A stretch of DNA of 64,000 nt from Actinomadura montaniterrae (GTDB taxonomy: Bacteria > Actinomycetota > Actinomycetes > Streptosporangiales > Streptosporangiaceae): positions 27,187 through 91,186 of the forward strand of contig NZ_WBMR01000013.1 of the NCBI RefSeq assembly GCF_008923365.1. The letters run 5' to 3'. This document shows, one piece after another, positions 1 through 7,808 of the stretch; within the stretch, counting starts at the first letter, position 1; each line of letters opens with the position of its first letter. A program made the translations under genes and the position numbers. A model generated the notes under the pieces. It was not told the origin of the DNA and did no database searches. It was given only the letters and a program-made list of their open reading frames with translations.

Positions 1-2
1 CG

Positions 3-647
3 CTAGTCCTTCCGGCCGGTCGCGGCGATGGTGACGCCGAGGCCGATCATCATCAGGCCGCCGGTGCCGCCGATCGCGGCGAGCCGGCGCGGCGACCGGG
101 CGAGCCAGCCGCGCGCGGCGCCGGCGGCGAGCCCCCAGCAGCTGTCGCACAGCAGCGCGATCACCACGAAGATCAGCCCGAACACCAGCATCTGCAGCGG
201 CACGTGCCCGCGCCCGCGGTCCACGAACTGCGGCAGCACCGCGGCGAAGAAGACCGTGGTCTTCGGGTTGGTGGCGCCGACGACGAAGCCCTGCCACAGG
301 TCGCGGGCGCGGCTGCGGCCGGACGCGCCGCCCGCGCCGCCGATCGCCCCGGTCAGCGACCGGCGGTGCCGGAACGCCTGGACGCCGAGGTACACGATGT
401 AGGCGGCGCCCGCCAGCTTCAGCGCGGTGAACACCACGACGGACCGTTCCACGATCGAGCCGATCCCGAGCGCGACGGCGGCGACCAGCGCCAGCGCGCC
501 GATCTCGTTGCCGACGACGCTGGTCAGCGCGGTGCCGCGGCCGTGCGCGAGGGCCCGGCCGACGACGAACAGCACCGTCGGGCCGGGGATCACGATGATG
601 GCGAGGGCCATCGCGGAGAAGGCGAGCAGGTGTCCGGTCGACATCAT
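3..647 (-). CDS. LysE/RhtB-family amino-acid exporter
   Basis: A 214-aa integral membrane protein with about six hydrophobic segments and the N-terminal LysE hallmark PGPTVLFVVGRALAHGRG, here near residues 21-38. The family exports basic or neutral amino acids or homoserine lactones across the inner membrane; the substrate cannot be read from sequence. The length fits the family (about 205-215 aa). The stop codon lies at positions 3-5, so the gene is complete. Two consecutive ATGs (647 and 644) are possible starts and neither has a clear Shine-Dalgarno. The 5' side holds a tandem repeat array (721-800) instead of another gene. Confidence 0.88.
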   Translation of the reverse strand: MMSTGHLLAFSAMALAIIVIPGPTVLFVVGRALAHGRGTALTSVVGNEIGALALVAAVALGIGSIVERSVVVFTALKLAGAAYIVYLGVQAFRHRRSLTGAIGGAGGASGRSRARDLWQGFVVGATNPKTTVFFAAVLPQFVDRGRGHVPLQMLVFGLIFVVIALLCDSCWGLAAGAARGWLARSPRRLAAIGGTGGLMMIGLGVTIAATGRKD

Positions 648-720
648 GGACGAACAGTACGCACCGGACTTCCCGCCCGCCCACCGGTTTTCCCGCCGGC
701 CTCACGCCGGTCTCACGCCG

Positions 721-800
721 GTCTCGCCGGTCTCACGCTGGTCTCGCCGGTCTCACGCTGGTCTCGCCGGTCTCACGCTGGTCTCGCCGGCCTCACGCCG
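721..800. repeat. Tandem array of a 20-bp unit, about 4 copies
   Basis: The unit GTCTCGCCGGTCTCACGCTG is repeated exactly at 721-740, 741-760 and 761-780. A fourth, diverged copy at 781-800 runs into the 3' end of the neighbouring reductase gene. Shorter related pieces (CTCACGCCGG) precede it from about 701. It resembles a VNTR. No function is visible, though it sits upstream of the LysE-type gene. Confidence 0.85.
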
Positions 801-1824
801 CCTCGACCCGCCAGGACGCGCCGGACGCCTCGAGGAAGCCGAGCAGGTCCGCCGGGTCGAACGCCTCGGCGGGCGTGCGGGTCCCGGCGGGCGCCCCGTC
901 CGCGACGAGCCGCCGGGCGCCCTCGACCGCGATCACCGCGGTGGTCCCGTACGCGTCCGTCCCGGTCACCTCGCCGCGCACGGTCCGTCCGGACCGGTCG
1001 GACGCCTCCGCCACCATGAGCCACCGGGCGGCCGCGCGGGACGCCTCGTCCGGCCGCTCCGGGACGCTCTCCACGGCCTCGGCGCTCAGGCTCCCGAACA
1101 GCGCGGCCACCTCGGCGCGGATCGCGCCCCGGACGCGCCGGGCCCGCACGTGGCGCGGGACGGTGACGACGCCGGGCAGCGCGAAGGAGGCGACCTCGGC
1201 CTTGTCCGGCTCGCCGGGCACGACGATCGTCCGCCCGGTCTCGTCGGCGGGCGCGGGGGCCCAGCCTCCGTCGCGGTACTCCAGTGGCACCGCGCCCTCG
1301 GCCGCCGCCATCGAACGGGCGGTGCCGCGCGACACGGCGCCGGGCCGCCGCAGGTCGGCGACCAGCAGGTCGTCGACGTCGCCGAGGCGCGCGGCGACGA
1401 GCGCGGCGATCAGGTCGCCGGGCCCGCCGTCGTCGGCCAGCCCGGGGACGACCGTCACCCCGGCGCGGCGGGCGTCCGCGTCGAACGCGTCGAGGACGTG
1501 CCGCAGGTAGCCCTGCTCCCCCGTCGTGTCGACGTAGTGGCTGCCGGCGGCGATCGCGGCCCGCACGACCGGTTCGCCCCACAGCGCGAACGGTCCCGCG
1601 CAGTTGAGCACGGCGTCGCAGTCGCGGAACGCCTCGACGAGCGCGGCGTGGTCCGCGAGTCCCGCGATCCGGAGGTCGGCGTCCTGCGCGCCGGCGCGGT
1701 CGGCGGACTCGCTGAGGCGTTCCGCGTCGCGTCCCACGGCGACGGCGGCGATCCCCCTCCGGCTCAGTTCGGCGAGCGCCAGGCCTCCGGTGAACCCGCT
1801 CGCTCCGTAAACGGCGATTTTCAT
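793..1824 (-). CDS. Saccharopine dehydrogenase-like NAD(P)-binding reductase
   Basis: A 343-aa protein opening with a Rossmann fingerprint (VYGASGFTGG, residues 4-13) and an early VGRDAERL segment typical of the saccharopine dehydrogenase NADP-binding family (Pfam Sacchrp_dh_NADP), which also includes trans-acting enoyl reductases. Phrases such as CDAVLNCAGPFALWGEPVV and GSHYVDTTGEQGYLR are characteristic of this group. It probably reduces or dehydrogenates a small metabolite using NAD(P)H; the substrate is unknown. The ATG at 1824 is the first start that keeps the nucleotide-binding motif near the N-terminus. It is transcribed divergently from the AraC-type gene, which is its likely regulator. 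Confidence 0.85.
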   Translation of the reverse strand: MKIAVYGASGFTGGLALAELSRRGIAAVAVGRDAERLSESADRAGAQDADLRIAGLADHAALVEAFRDCDAVLNCAGPFALWGEPVVRAAIAAGSHYVDTTGEQGYLRHVLDAFDADARRAGVTVVPGLADDGGPGDLIAALVAARLGDVDDLLVADLRRPGAVSRGTARSMAAAEGAVPLEYRDGGWAPAPADETGRTIVVPGEPDKAEVASFALPGVVTVPRHVRARRVRGAIRAEVAALFGSLSAEAVESVPERPDEASRAAARWLMVAEASDRSGRTVRGEVTGTDAYGTTAVIAVEGARRLVADGAPAGTRTPAEAFDPADLLGFLEASGASWRVEAA

Positions 1825-1829
1825 GCTGT

Positions 1830-1867
1830 CTCCCTGTCGTGATGCTCTCTGCGATCACCGTAGGGAG
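1830..1867. promoter_or_regulatory. 14-bp inverted repeat with 10-bp loop in a divergent intergenic region
   Basis: The left arm CTCCCTGTCGTGAT (1830-1843) and the right arm ATCACCGTAGGGAG (1854-1867) match as inverted repeats at 12 of 14 positions. The structure begins 6 bp upstream of the reductase ATG (1824), so it is either a 5'-UTR hairpin or an operator for the divergent AraC-type protein. Confidence 0.5.
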
Positions 1868-1952
1868 AGCGTGCGAGACTACCCATGCCTCAGAATCCAT
1901 CTGTCATGTCCATTCGTCTCGCTACCTCGTACTTCGCGATACGTTCGGACGC

Positions 1953-2882
1953 ATGGACGTGCTCAGCGACGCGATCTCCGCCATGCGGCTCGGGCGGCCG
2001 CACTCCTCGCGCACCGTCCTGGACGCGCCGTGGGGCGTGCGGTTCGAGCCGCAGCCGGGCGCAGGGTTCCACGTCCTGCTCAAGGGCGCCTGCTGGCTGA
2101 TCCCCGCGGCGGGCGAGCCGGTCCGGCTCGGCGTCGGGGACGTCGCGTTCCTGCCGCGCGAGCTGGGCCACGGCATCGCGGACGTCCCGGACCGGCCGCT
2201 GTCCGACGCCCGCTCGCTCACCCGCCCGCAGCAAGCAGACGGCCAGGTCACGGACGGCCGCACGGAGATGCTGTGCGGCGCGTACCGCCTCGACCAGACC
2301 CGGGTGCATCCGCTGCTCGCCGAGCTTCCCGACGTCGTCCACATCCCGGCGCGGATCGGCAGGCACCCGTCGCTGCGCGGCGCGATCGAGCTGCTCGGCC
2401 GCGAGCTGGACGGCGGCACGCGGCACGGCGGCGACGCCGCGCTGCCCGCGCTGCTGGACATCCTGCTGCTGTACATGGTGCGCGCCTGGTACGAGGACCG
2501 TCCGGCGGACGAGGCGACGGGGTGGGCGGCGGCGCTGCGCGATCCGGCGGTCGCCGCCGCGCTGCGGGGCGTCCACGACGAGCCGGGCCGGCCGTGGACG
2601 GTCCGGTCGCTGGCCGAGCGGGCGGGCCTGTCCCGCGCCGCGTTCGCGCGCCGCTTCACCGCCACGGTCGGCTCGCCTCCGCTGGCGTACGCGACGTGGT
2701 GGCGGATGACGGTCGCCGCGCGGCTGCTGCGGGACACCGATCTGCCGCTGCGGGCGGTCGCGGAGCGGGTGGGGTACGCGTCGGAGTTCGCGTTCGCGAA
2801 GGCGTTCAAGCGGGAGTTCGCGCAGGCGCCGGGCCGGTTCCGGGAGGCGGTGCGGGGAGATGACCGGCCCTGGCCGGAGTAA
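1953..2882 (+). CDS. AraC-family transcriptional regulator, cupin sensor domain
   Basis: The N-terminal half resembles the cupin-type ligand-binding domain of AraC regulators (an RFEPQPGAGFHVLLKG segment, then VGDVAFLPRELGHGI). The C-terminal about 100 residues form a double helix-turn-helix: RSLAERAGLSRAAFARRF is the first recognition element and ERVGYASEFAFAKAFKREF the second. The ATG at 1953 (MDVLSDA) gives 309 aa, a normal length. An in-frame ATG at 1839 would add an unlikely tail overlapping the inverted repeat. It faces away from the saccharopine-dehydrogenase-like gene, which it probably controls. Confidence 0.88.
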   Translation: MDVLSDAISAMRLGRPHSSRTVLDAPWGVRFEPQPGAGFHVLLKGACWLIPAAGEPVRLGVGDVAFLPRELGHGIADVPDRPLSDARSLTRPQQADGQVTDGRTEMLCGAYRLDQTRVHPLLAELPDVVHIPARIGRHPSLRGAIELLGRELDGGTRHGGDAALPALLDILLLYMVRAWYEDRPADEATGWAAALRDPAVAAALRGVHDEPGRPWTVRSLAERAGLSRAAFARRFTATVGSPPLAYATWWRMTVAARLLRDTDLPLRAVAERVGYASEFAFAKAFKREFAQAPGRFREAVRGDDRPWPE

Positions 2883-2923
2883 TGATCGTGACGTAGGCCA
2901 CATTCGCGACATACGTTGACCGC

Positions 2924-4462
2924 ATGTCCGCTCCCGCGTCCGCCGCGTCCGGGCCCGTCGACGTCACCTCCGCGGACGGTCCGGCACCGGTGGCGTGGAG
3001 GCCCGTGCTGCTACTGGCGGGGGTGCTCGGCGCGCTGCTCCTCGCGGTCGCCGCCCGCTACGGCTACCACCGCGACGAGCTGTACTTCCGCGTCGCCGGA
3101 CGGCACCTGGCCTGGGGCTATCCGGACCAGCCGCCGCTGCTGCCGCTGCTGACCCGCGCCGCGACGGCGGTGTTCGGCGACACGCTGGTGGCGCTGCGCG
3201 TCCCGGCCGCCGTCTTCGCCGCGGCGGGCGTCGTGGTCGCCGCGCTGACGGCGCGCGAGATGGGCGGCGGTCGCCGCGCCCAGCTCCTCACCGCCGCCTC
3301 CTACGCGGTGTGCCCGTTCGCGGTCGCGGTGGGCCACAGCTTCTACACCGCGACGCTCGACCTGCTGCTGTCGACGGCGCTGGTGTGGCTCGTCGTCAGG
3401 TGGGTGCGGACGTCCGACCAGCGGATGCTGCTCGCGGCCGGCGCGGTCGCGGCGGCGGCGCTGAACGTCAAGTACCTGGCCGGGTTCCTGCTCGCCGCGA
3501 TCGTCGCGGGCCTGCTCGTCTCCGGCCCCCGGGACTTCTTCCGCCGCCCCATGTTCGCGGCCGGGGCCGCCGTGGTCGTGGCCGCGCTGCTGCCCGGGCT
3601 GGTGTGGCAGGCCCGGCACGGCTGGCCGCAGGTCGACATGGCCGGGCAGATCGCCGGCAGCGGCGACTTCGCCGGACGGCCCGGCTTCGTCCCGTTCCAG
3701 ATACTGATGACCGGGATCGTGCCGTCCTGGCTGTGGATCTACGGGCTGTGGCGGACGTACCGGTCGGACGCCCTGCGCCCGTTCCGCTTCCTCGGCCACG
3801 CCTACCTATTGCTGAACGTCCTGTTCATCGCGACCGGCGGCAAGCCGTACTACCTCGCCGGGCTATGGGCGGCGCTGTGGGCGGCCGGCGCCGTCGAGGT
3901 CGAGCGGCGCGGCGCACCGCGCGGATGGGGCTGGGCGGCGACCGTCCCGGCGTACGCGGTGACGGCGGCGAGCAGCATCGCGCTGACGCTGCCGGTGTAC
4001 CCGGTGAAGTGGCTGGCCGACACGCCGCAGCCGGTCATCAACGCCGACTCCGCCGAGACCGTCGGCTGGCCCCGCTTCGCGCAGGACGTCGCGCGCGTCT
4101 ACCGGGCGCTGCCGGCGGACGAGCGCGCCAAGGCCGTGATCGTGACGGGCAACTACGGCGAGGCCGGCGCGCTCGACCGGTACGGCCCGAAGCTCGGCCT
4201 TCCCCGCGCCTACAGCGGGCACAACGGCTTCTGGTACTTCGGCCGCCCGCCCGACACCGGCGGCCCGGCCATCGTCGTCGGCCCCGACACCGTCGCCGAC
4301 GGCGCCCGCCTGCACCGCTACTGGACGGACGTCCGCCCGGTGAGCCGCATCGACAACGGCGTCGGCCTCGACAACCAGGAACAGGGCAAACCGGTCTGGG
4401 TCTGCCGCGGGCAGCGCGCCCCCTGGACGCGCCTGTGGCCCGAGTTCAAGACCCTCGGCTGA
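2924..4462 (+). CDS. Glycosyltransferase family 39 (ArnT/PMT-like) membrane protein
   Basis: A 512-aa polytopic membrane protein with about 9-10 hydrophobic segments and the GT39 signature near the first extracytoplasmic loop: HRDELYF followed by GYPDQPPLLPLL, where the D-E pair is the presumed catalytic acidic motif. The family moves a sugar from a polyprenyl-phosphate donor to a lipid or protein acceptor outside the membrane. The C-terminal about 120 residues (YGEAGALDRYG onward) are a soluble extracytoplasmic portion seen in many actinobacterial members. Donor and acceptor cannot be inferred, and the gene stands alone. Confidence 0.85.
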   Translation: MSAPASAASGPVDVTSADGPAPVAWRPVLLLAGVLGALLLAVAARYGYHRDELYFRVAGRHLAWGYPDQPPLLPLLTRAATAVFGDTLVALRVPAAVFAAAGVVVAALTAREMGGGRRAQLLTAASYAVCPFAVAVGHSFYTATLDLLLSTALVWLVVRWVRTSDQRMLLAAGAVAAAALNVKYLAGFLLAAIVAGLLVSGPRDFFRRPMFAAGAAVVVAALLPGLVWQARHGWPQVDMAGQIAGSGDFAGRPGFVPFQILMTGIVPSWLWIYGLWRTYRSDALRPFRFLGHAYLLLNVLFIATGGKPYYLAGLWAALWAAGAVEVERRGAPRGWGWAATVPAYAVTAASSIALTLPVYPVKWLADTPQPVINADSAETVGWPRFAQDVARVYRALPADERAKAVIVTGNYGEAGALDRYGPKLGLPRAYSGHNGFWYFGRPPDTGGPAIVVGPDTVADGARLHRYWTDVRPVSRIDNGVGLDNQEQGKPVWVCRGQRAPWTRLWPEFKTLG

Positions 4463-4471
4463 CCCGGGGCG

Positions 4472-5701
4472 TCAGCACGGCACGCGGCTCGCCTCGGCGG
4501 CGGGAGCGGCCGACGGCACCGTCCGGTCGCTGTGCTCGCGGCGGTCGCGGCGGTCGCGGCGGTCGCGGCGGTCCAGGGCGCCGCCCGCCAGCGCGGCCGC
4601 GAACCCGGCGGCGCCGAGCAGGGCGGCCACCCAGAGCGCGGAGGTGTAGCCGAGCCCGGCCCCGATCGTCAGCCCGGCGAGCGCGGGGCCGACCGCGTTG
4701 CCGAGGTTGAAGGCCGAGACGTTCGCGGCGGACGCCATGGTCGGTGCGGCGGCCGCCCTCTCCACCACCCACACCTGCAGTGGCGGGATGGTGGCCGAGG
4801 CGACGACGCCGAAGACGGTGAGCGTCGCCACCGCCGCGATCCGGTCGTGCGAGGTCACCAGCAGCACCGCCGACAGCACGGTCAGCCCGGCGAGCGCGGC
4901 GAGGACCGTCGGCAGCAGCGCCCGGTCGGTGTAGCGGCCGCCGAGCGGGCCGCCGACCAGCATCCCGGCGCCGAGCAGCGTCATCACCACCGGGACCGCG
5001 CCCTTGCCGAACCCGGTGACGTCGGTGAGCAGCGGCGCCACGTAGGTGACGACGGCCAGCACCGGGGCCCAGCCGAGCGCGGTGGTGGCGAGCGCCAGCC
5101 ACATCCGGCCGCCGCGGAACACCGCCATCTCGTGCCGCAGCCCGCCCTGCGGTCGCGGGCCGGACGGGACGAGCAGCGCGATGCCGGCGAGCGCGACGAC
5201 GCCGATCCCGGCGACCGTCCAGAAGGTGGCGCGCCAGCCGAGCTGCTGGCCGAGGAACGTGCCGAGCGGGACGCCGAGCACGTTCGCCAGGCTGATCCCG
5301 GTGAACATCAGGGCGACGGCCCGCGCGCGGCGCTCCGGCGCCACCAGCTCGGCGGCGACGACCGCGCCGACGCCGATGTAGGCGCCGTGCGCGAACGAGG
5401 CGACGATCCGCGCCGCGAGCAGGACGCCGAAGCCCGGCGCGAGCGCGGACAGCAGGTGCGCGGCGACGAACAGGCCCATCAGGCCGACGAGCATGGTCTT
5501 GCGGGGCAGCCGCGCGCCGAGCGCGGTGATCAATGGCGCGCCCACCACCACGCCGAACGCGTAGCCGGACACCAGCAGCCCGGCGGCGGGGATCGAGGTG
5601 TGGAAGTCGGACGCGAGGTCCGGCAGCAGACCGGCGATGACGAACTCGGTCGTGCCGATGCCGAAGGCGCCCAGCGCGAGGGCCAGCAGCGCGAGGGGCA
5701 T
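4472..5701 (-). CDS. MFS drug/sugar efflux transporter (AraJ/Cmx type)
   Basis: 409 aa with 12 predicted transmembrane segments. The N-terminus ALGAFGIGTTEFVIAGLLPD is the hallmark of the DHA1 AraJ/chloramphenicol-efflux (Cmx/CmrA) group, and the helix 2-3 loop carries ALGARLPRK. It is an inner-membrane proton-coupled exporter. The C-terminal tail has an RRD repeat (DRRDRRDRRDRRE) produced by a 9-bp DNA repeat at about 4541-4570. It starts at ATG 5701, with GGAG 9 bp upstream, and is divergent from a MarR gene that probably represses it. Confidence 0.87.
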   Translation of the reverse strand: MPLALLALALGAFGIGTTEFVIAGLLPDLASDFHTSIPAAGLLVSGYAFGVVVGAPLITALGARLPRKTMLVGLMGLFVAAHLLSALAPGFGVLLAARIVASFAHGAYIGVGAVVAAELVAPERRARAVALMFTGISLANVLGVPLGTFLGQQLGWRATFWTVAGIGVVALAGIALLVPSGPRPQGGLRHEMAVFRGGRMWLALATTALGWAPVLAVVTYVAPLLTDVTGFGKGAVPVVMTLLGAGMLVGGPLGGRYTDRALLPTVLAALAGLTVLSAVLLVTSHDRIAAVATLTVFGVVASATIPPLQVWVVERAAAAPTMASAANVSAFNLGNAVGPALAGLTIGAGLGYTSALWVAALLGAAGFAAALAGGALDRRDRRDRRDRREHSDRTVPSAAPAAEASRVPC

Positions 5702-5746
5702 GAGGGGTCTCCTCGGGTAGAGTAGGCGGCGCCTGCAACAGCCAGC

Positions 5747-5779
5747 GCATGCATTTATTGCACGAGCATGTATTTGCAG
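5747..5779. promoter_or_regulatory. Putative MarR operator, two direct-repeat boxes
   Basis: The intergenic region contains GCATGCATTTATTGCA at 5747-5762 and GCATGTATTTGCA at 5766-5778, both A/T-rich with TGCA ends, which is unusual against the surrounding GC. A third partial match (ATGCAAGTA, reverse orientation) follows at 5797-5805. Their position between the efflux pump and the MarR gene suggests autoregulatory operators. Confidence 0.5.
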
Positions 5780-5835
5780 ACGCCTGCTATATCACCATGC
5801 AAGTACCTGGCGCGCAACACGAGGAGGCGTGAGCC

Positions 5836-6303
5836 ATGTCACCCGCCGAGCCGTCCGGCGCCCCCACCGGCACGGCCGACCGCGCCCAGGGCTGGCGGAC
5901 CCTCGCCGCCCTGCACGCGCGCATCGAGGACGAGATCGAGCGCGCCCTCCAGCGCCGGCACGGCCTGAGCGTCAACGAGTTCTGCGTGCTGCACCACCTC
6001 GCCGAACCGGACGGCCGGCACGTCCGGATGCAGCAGCTCGCCGACAAGCTCGTGCTCAGCCAGAGCGCGACGACCCGCCTGGTCGCCCGGCTGGAGAAGC
6101 GCGGCCTGCTCACCCGCGTGCTGTCGGAGGAGGACCGCCGCGGCATCTGCGCCGAGGCCACCCCCGAAGGGCGCGAGCTGCACGCCGAGGCCGCCCCGAC
6201 GCACAACGCCGCGCTCGACGACGCGCTGGCCGCGGCGTCCCGGCTGCCGGAGCTCGCCCCGCTGGTCGCGGCACTGGAGGGACTGGCGAACCTGAAGGTG
6301 TGA
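5836..6303 (+). CDS. MarR-family transcriptional regulator
   Basis: 155 aa with a central winged helix: QLADKLVLSQSATTRLVARLEKRGLLTR is helix-turn-helix plus recognition helix (quoted here as a region, about residues 69-96), followed by the wing EEDRRGICAEATPEG. The ATG at 5836 is preceded by GAGGAGG at 8 bp. It is divergent from the AraJ-type efflux gene across 134 bp holding A/T-rich repeats, the classic layout of a ligand-responsive repressor controlling an exporter. The inducer is unknown. Confidence 0.9.
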   Translation: MSPAEPSGAPTGTADRAQGWRTLAALHARIEDEIERALQRRHGLSVNEFCVLHHLAEPDGRHVRMQQLADKLVLSQSATTRLVARLEKRGLLTRVLSEEDRRGICAEATPEGRELHAEAAPTHNAALDDALAAASRLPELAPLVAALEGLANLKV

Positions 6304-6355
6304 CGGGCGAGCGCCCGGAGGCGGAACGGGCGGGCGCCGGAAGGTGAGGGGCGGG

Positions 6356-7012
6356 TCAGCCCGCCAGGATCTCCCAGGTCGTGCCGCGGCGGACCAGCAG
6401 GTCATGGGTCAGGAGGCTGCCCGCCGGGACGTCCCACGCCGGATCCGAGACGCCGTCGCCGCGGTTCTCCGCCCACACCTGGCCGACCGCCCAGCGCAGC
6501 TTGTCGACACCGTCCGGGTGCCCGGTGCCCGACGCCACGAACACGTCCCGCGCGGGGGCCGCGACGACCAGGTCGCCCTCCACGTCCTGCGCGAGCTTGT
6601 CGAGGAACCCCTCGTCCAGCAGCAGCGCCGCCTCCAGGCCGCCGCGCCGCGACGGCGCGCCCATCGGGCCCGGCTCGCCGAGCGTCACCGTCACCGCCCG
6701 CACGTCCGGGTACCAGCTGAGCCCGAGCTCCGGCCTGCGGTCCCGCAGGTTGATCACCGCCTGGCGGCGCAGGTCCGCGGCGGCGACGCCGAGCTCGGCG
6801 CAGTGCCGCGGCGCCACGTGCTCGTAGCGGCGGCCCGCCACCGCCGACTCGTCGGCGATCTCCAGCGCGTAGGTGACGTACAGGTCGCCGGCGAACGCGT
6901 CGCGGACCGGCTCCTCGTCCGGCGGCAGCGGGAACTCCAGCTGGATCTCCGCCGGAACCCGCGCCTTCATCAGCGGGACGATGAGACTGGACCGCTCCTC
7001 GGTCACCGACAT
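6356..7012 (-). CDS. DUF1444-family protein
   Basis: About 218 aa and soluble, with no signal peptide. The pattern of a central LGLSWYPDVRAVTVTLGEP segment followed by DLVVAAPARDVFVASGTGHPDG fits the DUF1444 family, whose molecular function is not established. Starts are ambiguous. GTG 7036 has no ribosome site. ATG 7012 lies only 1 base from GGAGG. GTG 7006 (VTEERSSL) has ideal spacing of 7 bases to the same GGAGG and may be the true start. It is transcribed alone between a MarR gene and an ABC transporter operon. Confidence 0.7.
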   Translation of the reverse strand: MSVTEERSSLIVPLMKARVPAEIQLEFPLPPDEEPVRDAFAGDLYVTYALEIADESAVAGRRYEHVAPRHCAELGVAAADLRRQAVINLRDRRPELGLSWYPDVRAVTVTLGEPGPMGAPSRRGGLEAALLLDEGFLDKLAQDVEGDLVVAAPARDVFVASGTGHPDGVDKLRWAVGQVWAENRGDGVSDPAWDVPAGSLLTHDLLVRRGTTWEILAG

Positions 7013-7160
7013 TCCTCCGTACTCATTGCTTCGCACGCGATCGCAACGCTGAGGTCGTTGAGGGACGAGCTTAGTACGGGTGCGAGCGGGGCCGGACTGC
7101 CCCGCGTGACGCGGGTGTGATCGGGCGGGGACGGTGGGTAGTGATCACGGCGGAGGGGAC

Positions 7161-7808
7161 GTGAACTTCTGGGAGTATCTGGACAGCCGGCGCGAGCGGC
7201 TCCAGTTCGAGACGTGGCAGCACGCCAGCATGGTGTTCCAGTGCGTGCTGGCCGCGCTGGTGCTCGGGCTGCTGATCGGGCTCGCCGTCTACCGCAGCGG
7301 CCGGCTGTCCGCGGTGGCCACCAGCACCGCCGGGGTGATCTTCACGGTGCCGTCGCTGGCGCTGCTCGGCCTGCTCATCACGCCGCTCGGGCTCGGGGTG
7401 GCGCCGAGCGTCGTCGCGCTGACCCTGTACTCGCTGCTGCCGATCGTGCGGAACACGATCGTCGGGCTGGCCGGCGTCGACCGGACGCTGGTGGACGCGG
7501 CGCGCGGCATCGGGATGACCCGCACCGCGATCCTGCTGCGCGTCGAGCTGCCGCTCGCGTGGCCGGTGATCCTCACCGGCGTCCGGGTGAGCACGCAGCT
7601 CGCGATGGGGATCGGCGCGATCGCCGCGTACGTGTCCGGGCCCGGGCTCGGCGAGCAGATCTTCTCCGGGCTGGCCCGGCTGGGCGGCGCCAACGCGATC
7701 AACATGACGCTCGCCGGGACGGTCCTGATCATCATCCTGGCGCTGCTGTTCGACGGCTGCTTCGTGCTGATCGGGCGGCTGACGACCCCGCGGGGCGTCC
7801 GTGTCTGA
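7161..7808 (+). CDS. Betaine/choline-type ABC transporter permease (OpuCB/ProW-like)
   Basis: About 215 aa with five to six membrane helices and the BPD_transp_1 signature (VDAARGIGMTRTAILLRVELPLAWPVILTG), which contacts the ATPase through its EAA-like loop. The GTG at 7161 (VNFWEYL) has GGAGGGG just upstream; an open frame extends to 7134 but lacks a ribosome site. It is the first gene of a four-gene operon of permease, ATPase, permease and lipoprotein, the standard quaternary-amine importer layout, and overlaps the ATPase gene by 8 bp. Confidence 0.9.
   Translation: MNFWEYLDSRRERLQFETWQHASMVFQCVLAALVLGLLIGLAVYRSGRLSAVATSTAGVIFTVPSLALLGLLITPLGLGVAPSVVALTLYSLLPIVRNTIVGLAGVDRTLVDAARGIGMTRTAILLRVELPLAWPVILTGVRVSTQLAMGIGAIAAYVSGPGLGEQIFSGLARLGGANAINMTLAGTVLIIILALLFDGCFVLIGRLTTPRGVRV

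Noticed and set aside
4541..4570. 9-bp repeat (GCGGTCGCG type) considered as an origin or regulatory iteron
   Set aside because: It lies inside the MFS coding frame and simply encodes an RRD-repeat tail.
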